From an uncultured Collinsella sp. (GTDB lineage: Bacteria > Actinomycetota > Coriobacteriia > Coriobacteriales > Coriobacteriaceae), in assembly GCA_958370325.1 (NCBI GenBank), contig CATXJW010000043.1, positions 1 to 14,800 of the forward strand: DNA of 14,800 nt, read 5' to 3'. How positions within the stretch are numbered: position 1 is the stretch's first letter; each line of letters starts with the position of its first letter. The notes under the pieces are model-generated. The model was given only the letters and a program-made list of their open reading frames with translations, was not told the DNA's origin and did not search any database. A program made the translations under genes and the position numbers. Shown here in pieces: positions 13,053 through 14,800 of this stretch.

Positions 13053-14777
13053 TCACATTGCGCGATACTGACCGATCGCTCGGTATTTTTCATAGCGAAG
13101 ATTGGTGAGCTCATCGGCATCGAGCGCACCCAGCTTGTCGAAAGCCGCGAACGCTGCGGACATCACGGCGTCGGCGATCTCCTCGTGCGACAACCCTTCG
13201 TCTTTAACGATGCCATCGATAATGCCCAGCGATAGCAGGTCGGGGGCCGTGAGCTTCAACGCCTCAGCGGCCTCCTCTGCGCGATCGGTGTCCTTCCACA
13301 GGATCGATGCGCAGGCCTCGGGGCTTACCACCGAATAGGCAGAGCTCGAGAGCATAAGAATGCGGTCGGCAACAGACAGCGCCAGCGCGCCGCCGGAGCC
13401 GCCCTCCCCCGTCACCACGGATACGACCGGCGTCTTAAGACCGCTCATCTCCATGAGGTTTTGGGCGATCGCCTCGCCCTGGCCGCGCTCCTCGGCACCA
13501 ATGCCGCAAAACGCGCCCGAGGTATCAACCAGACACAGCACCGGACGACCAAACTTTTCGGCTTGACGCATCAGACGCCGTGCTTTGCGGTAGCCCTCGG
13601 GATGCGCCATACCAAAGTTGCGGTGCATGCGCTCCTTGGTCGTGGTGCCGCGCTCGATGGCGATAACCGTCACGGGGCGTCCGTCTTTCCAGCCAATACC
13701 ACCCACCACGGCGGCATCGTCGCCAAAATAACGGTCGCCATGCAGCTCCACAAATCCATCCAGCCCCAGCAAGATCATCTCACCCGCCGTGGCGCGATCT
13801 GCCGAGCGAGTCTGTTTGACGATTTCGAGCGCGCTTTTTGGTGCGGCCGAGCGCTTAAACAAGTGTCCCAGCTTTTTGCCGCGACGACCCGTATGCACGA
13901 TCTCATGCGGTGCCCCCAGGCCGGGCGCGTGCCCTTCGTGCAGCGCCAGCAGCTCGCCTACCGTGAGCGCAATCTCGCCACGCGGAACAACGGCATCGCA
14001 AAAGCCGTGCTCCAGCAAAAACTCGGAGCGCTGGAATCCCTTGGGCAGGCGCTTGTGCATGTTCTGCTCGATCACGCGCGGGCCGGCAAATGCCGTCAGG
14101 GCATCGGGCTCGGCCAGGATAATGTCGCCCTCCATGGCAAAGCTCGCGGTTACGCCTCCGGTCGTGGGGTCGGTGAGCACCGTGATATACAGGCCGCCCG
14201 CCTCGCTGTGGCGCCTAACCGCCGCAGAAATCTTGGCCATCTGCATAAGCGATGTCACGCCCTCTTGCATGCGCGCACCGCCCGAAACGGTAAAGCCGAC
14301 AACTGGCAATCCCAGCTCGGTCGCACGCTCAAATGTGCGGCAGATCTTCTCGCCCACCACGGAGCCCATCGAGCCCATCATAAAGTTGGCATCCATAAAG
14401 AAGAGCGCCGTATCGCAACCGCGGATTTTGCCCCTGCCGCACACAACGGCATCTCGCTCGCCCGAACGCTCGCCCGCGCTCTTGAGCTTGTCGGCATAGC
14501 CGGGAAACGGGAGGAAGTCCTCTGACGCCAGTTCGGCATCCCACTCCTCAAAGGTGCCCGCGTCGACCGTCATGTGCATACGGTCGCGCCCGCTCACGCG
14601 AAAATGCTTGCCACAACGGGGGCACACCTCGAGGTTGTCGTGCAGGCGTGCCTCATCTATCACGCGGCGGCACTCCGGACACTTGATAAACACGTGGCGC
14701 GCGGGAAACTCGGCGCACGACTCGGTCATCGGTCCCTCAAGGACATTGACCGTCTTCGCTTTTCTATTCATCAGCAT
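13053..14777 (-). CDS. accDA: Fused acetyl-CoA carboxylase carboxyltransferase, beta-alpha (AccD-AccA)
   Basis: A 574-residue protein that joins the two carboxyltransferase subunits of acetyl-CoA carboxylase, the enzyme that makes malonyl-CoA for fatty-acid synthesis. Residues 1-290 are AccD: a zinc finger C33-x2-C36-x15-C52-x2-C55, then SGGARMQEG at 165-173 of the crotonase-like core. Residues from about 310 are AccA: SALEIVKQTRSADRATA, FVELHGDRYFGDD, and the GEGGSGGALAL oxyanion-hole region. In E. coli these are two genes of 304 and 319 residues; here the AccA part lacks much of its usual N-terminal helices and the two are linked by a basic stretch at 291-310. The start is ATG 14777 or 14771. 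It overlaps the end of an upstream frame, probably accC. Confidence 0.94.
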   Translation of the reverse strand: MLMNRKAKTVNVLEGPMTESCAEFPARHVFIKCPECRRVIDEARLHDNLEVCPRCGKHFRVSGRDRMHMTVDAGTFEEWDAELASEDFLPFPGYADKLKSAGERSGERDAVVCGRGKIRGCDTALFFMDANFMMGSMGSVVGEKICRTFERATELGLPVVGFTVSGGARMQEGVTSLMQMAKISAAVRRHSEAGGLYITVLTDPTTGGVTASFAMEGDIILAEPDALTAFAGPRVIEQNMHKRLPKGFQRSEFLLEHGFCDAVVPRGEIALTVGELLALHEGHAPGLGAPHEIVHTGRRGKKLGHLFKRSAAPKSALEIVKQTRSADRATAGEMILLGLDGFVELHGDRYFGDDAAVVGGIGWKDGRPVTVIAIERGTTTKERMHRNFGMAHPEGYRKARRLMRQAEKFGRPVLCLVDTSGAFCGIGAEERGQGEAIAQNLMEMSGLKTPVVSVVTGEGGSGGALALSVADRILMLSSSAYSVVSPEACASILWKDTDRAEEAAEALKLTAPDLLSLGIIDGIVKDEGLSHEEIADAVMSAAFAAFDKLGALDADELTNLRYEKYRAIGQYRAM

Positions 14778-14800
14778 AGAGATGCCCCATCAGATCGGTG
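14764..14800 (-). CDS. C-terminal end of an upstream gene, probably biotin carboxylase
   Basis: Only the last 11 codons are in the window: TDLMGHLYADE followed by TAG at 14764-14766. The frame overlaps the AccDA start by 14 bases (ATG at 14777), a tight overlap typical of operon partners. Acetyl-CoA carboxylase genes are often grouped, so the biotin carboxylase accC is the likeliest candidate, but 11 residues cannot prove it. Confidence 0.4.
   Translation of the reverse strand, partial: TDLMGHLYADE

Noticed and set aside
13461..14525. Plus-strand open frames of 354 and 236 codons opposite accDA
   Set aside because: Antisense shadows of a highly conserved gene, without domains.
1..14800. Mobile element or integration site behind the two chimeric remnants
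   Set aside because: No transposase, integrase, terminal inverted repeats, target duplications or tRNA was seen; simple deletions explain both remnants.

Overview
The window looks like chromosomal DNA of a high-GC anaerobic actinobacterium of the Coriobacteriia, most likely Collinsella or a close relative. This is an inference from the GC-rich codon use, strong GGAG-type ribosome sites, a mannose-family PTS, an oxygen-sensitive radical-SAM sulfatase maturase, and a single-chain AccD-AccA carboxyltransferase. No 16S rRNA, tRNA, CRISPR array or transposase is visible.

Left and centre (1-8942, all on the minus strand, read right to left): a PTS for an amino-sugar-type substrate (EIIA, EIIB, EIIC, EIID), then a cysteine-type sulfatase, an anaerobic sulfatase-maturating enzyme (anSME), a second cysteine-type sulfatase, an unknown membrane-anchored helical-repeat protein, a broken TauE/SafE gene, and an intact TauE/SafE exporter that runs off the window. 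Neither sulfatase has a signal peptide. The simplest model is that a sulfated sugar enters and is phosphorylated by the PTS, is desulfated in the cytoplasm by sulfatases activated by the anSME, and the released sulfur anion leaves through the TauE/SafE exporter. The substrate is not shown by the sequence; sulfated N-acetylhexosamines from mucin or glycosaminoglycans are the natural guess.

Control region (8943-9213): a tandem array of 9-10 bp TTCGTT repeats lies between the putative -35 box of the PTS promoter and its first gene. It faces two tandem DeoR-family regulators on the plus strand (9214-10755), which end at a perfect 13-bp stem hairpin (10788-10820).

Right side (10855-14800, minus strand): a 75-codon remnant joins the start of an AgaS-like sugar isomerase to the end of a NagA/AgaA-like deacetylase, as if an amino-sugar catabolic pair next to the regulators had been deleted. 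Then come a histidine phosphatase, a cation diffusion facilitator with Mn-type ligands, and the fatty-acid genes for fused AccD-AccA and probably the tail of accC. The last block is ordinary housekeeping.
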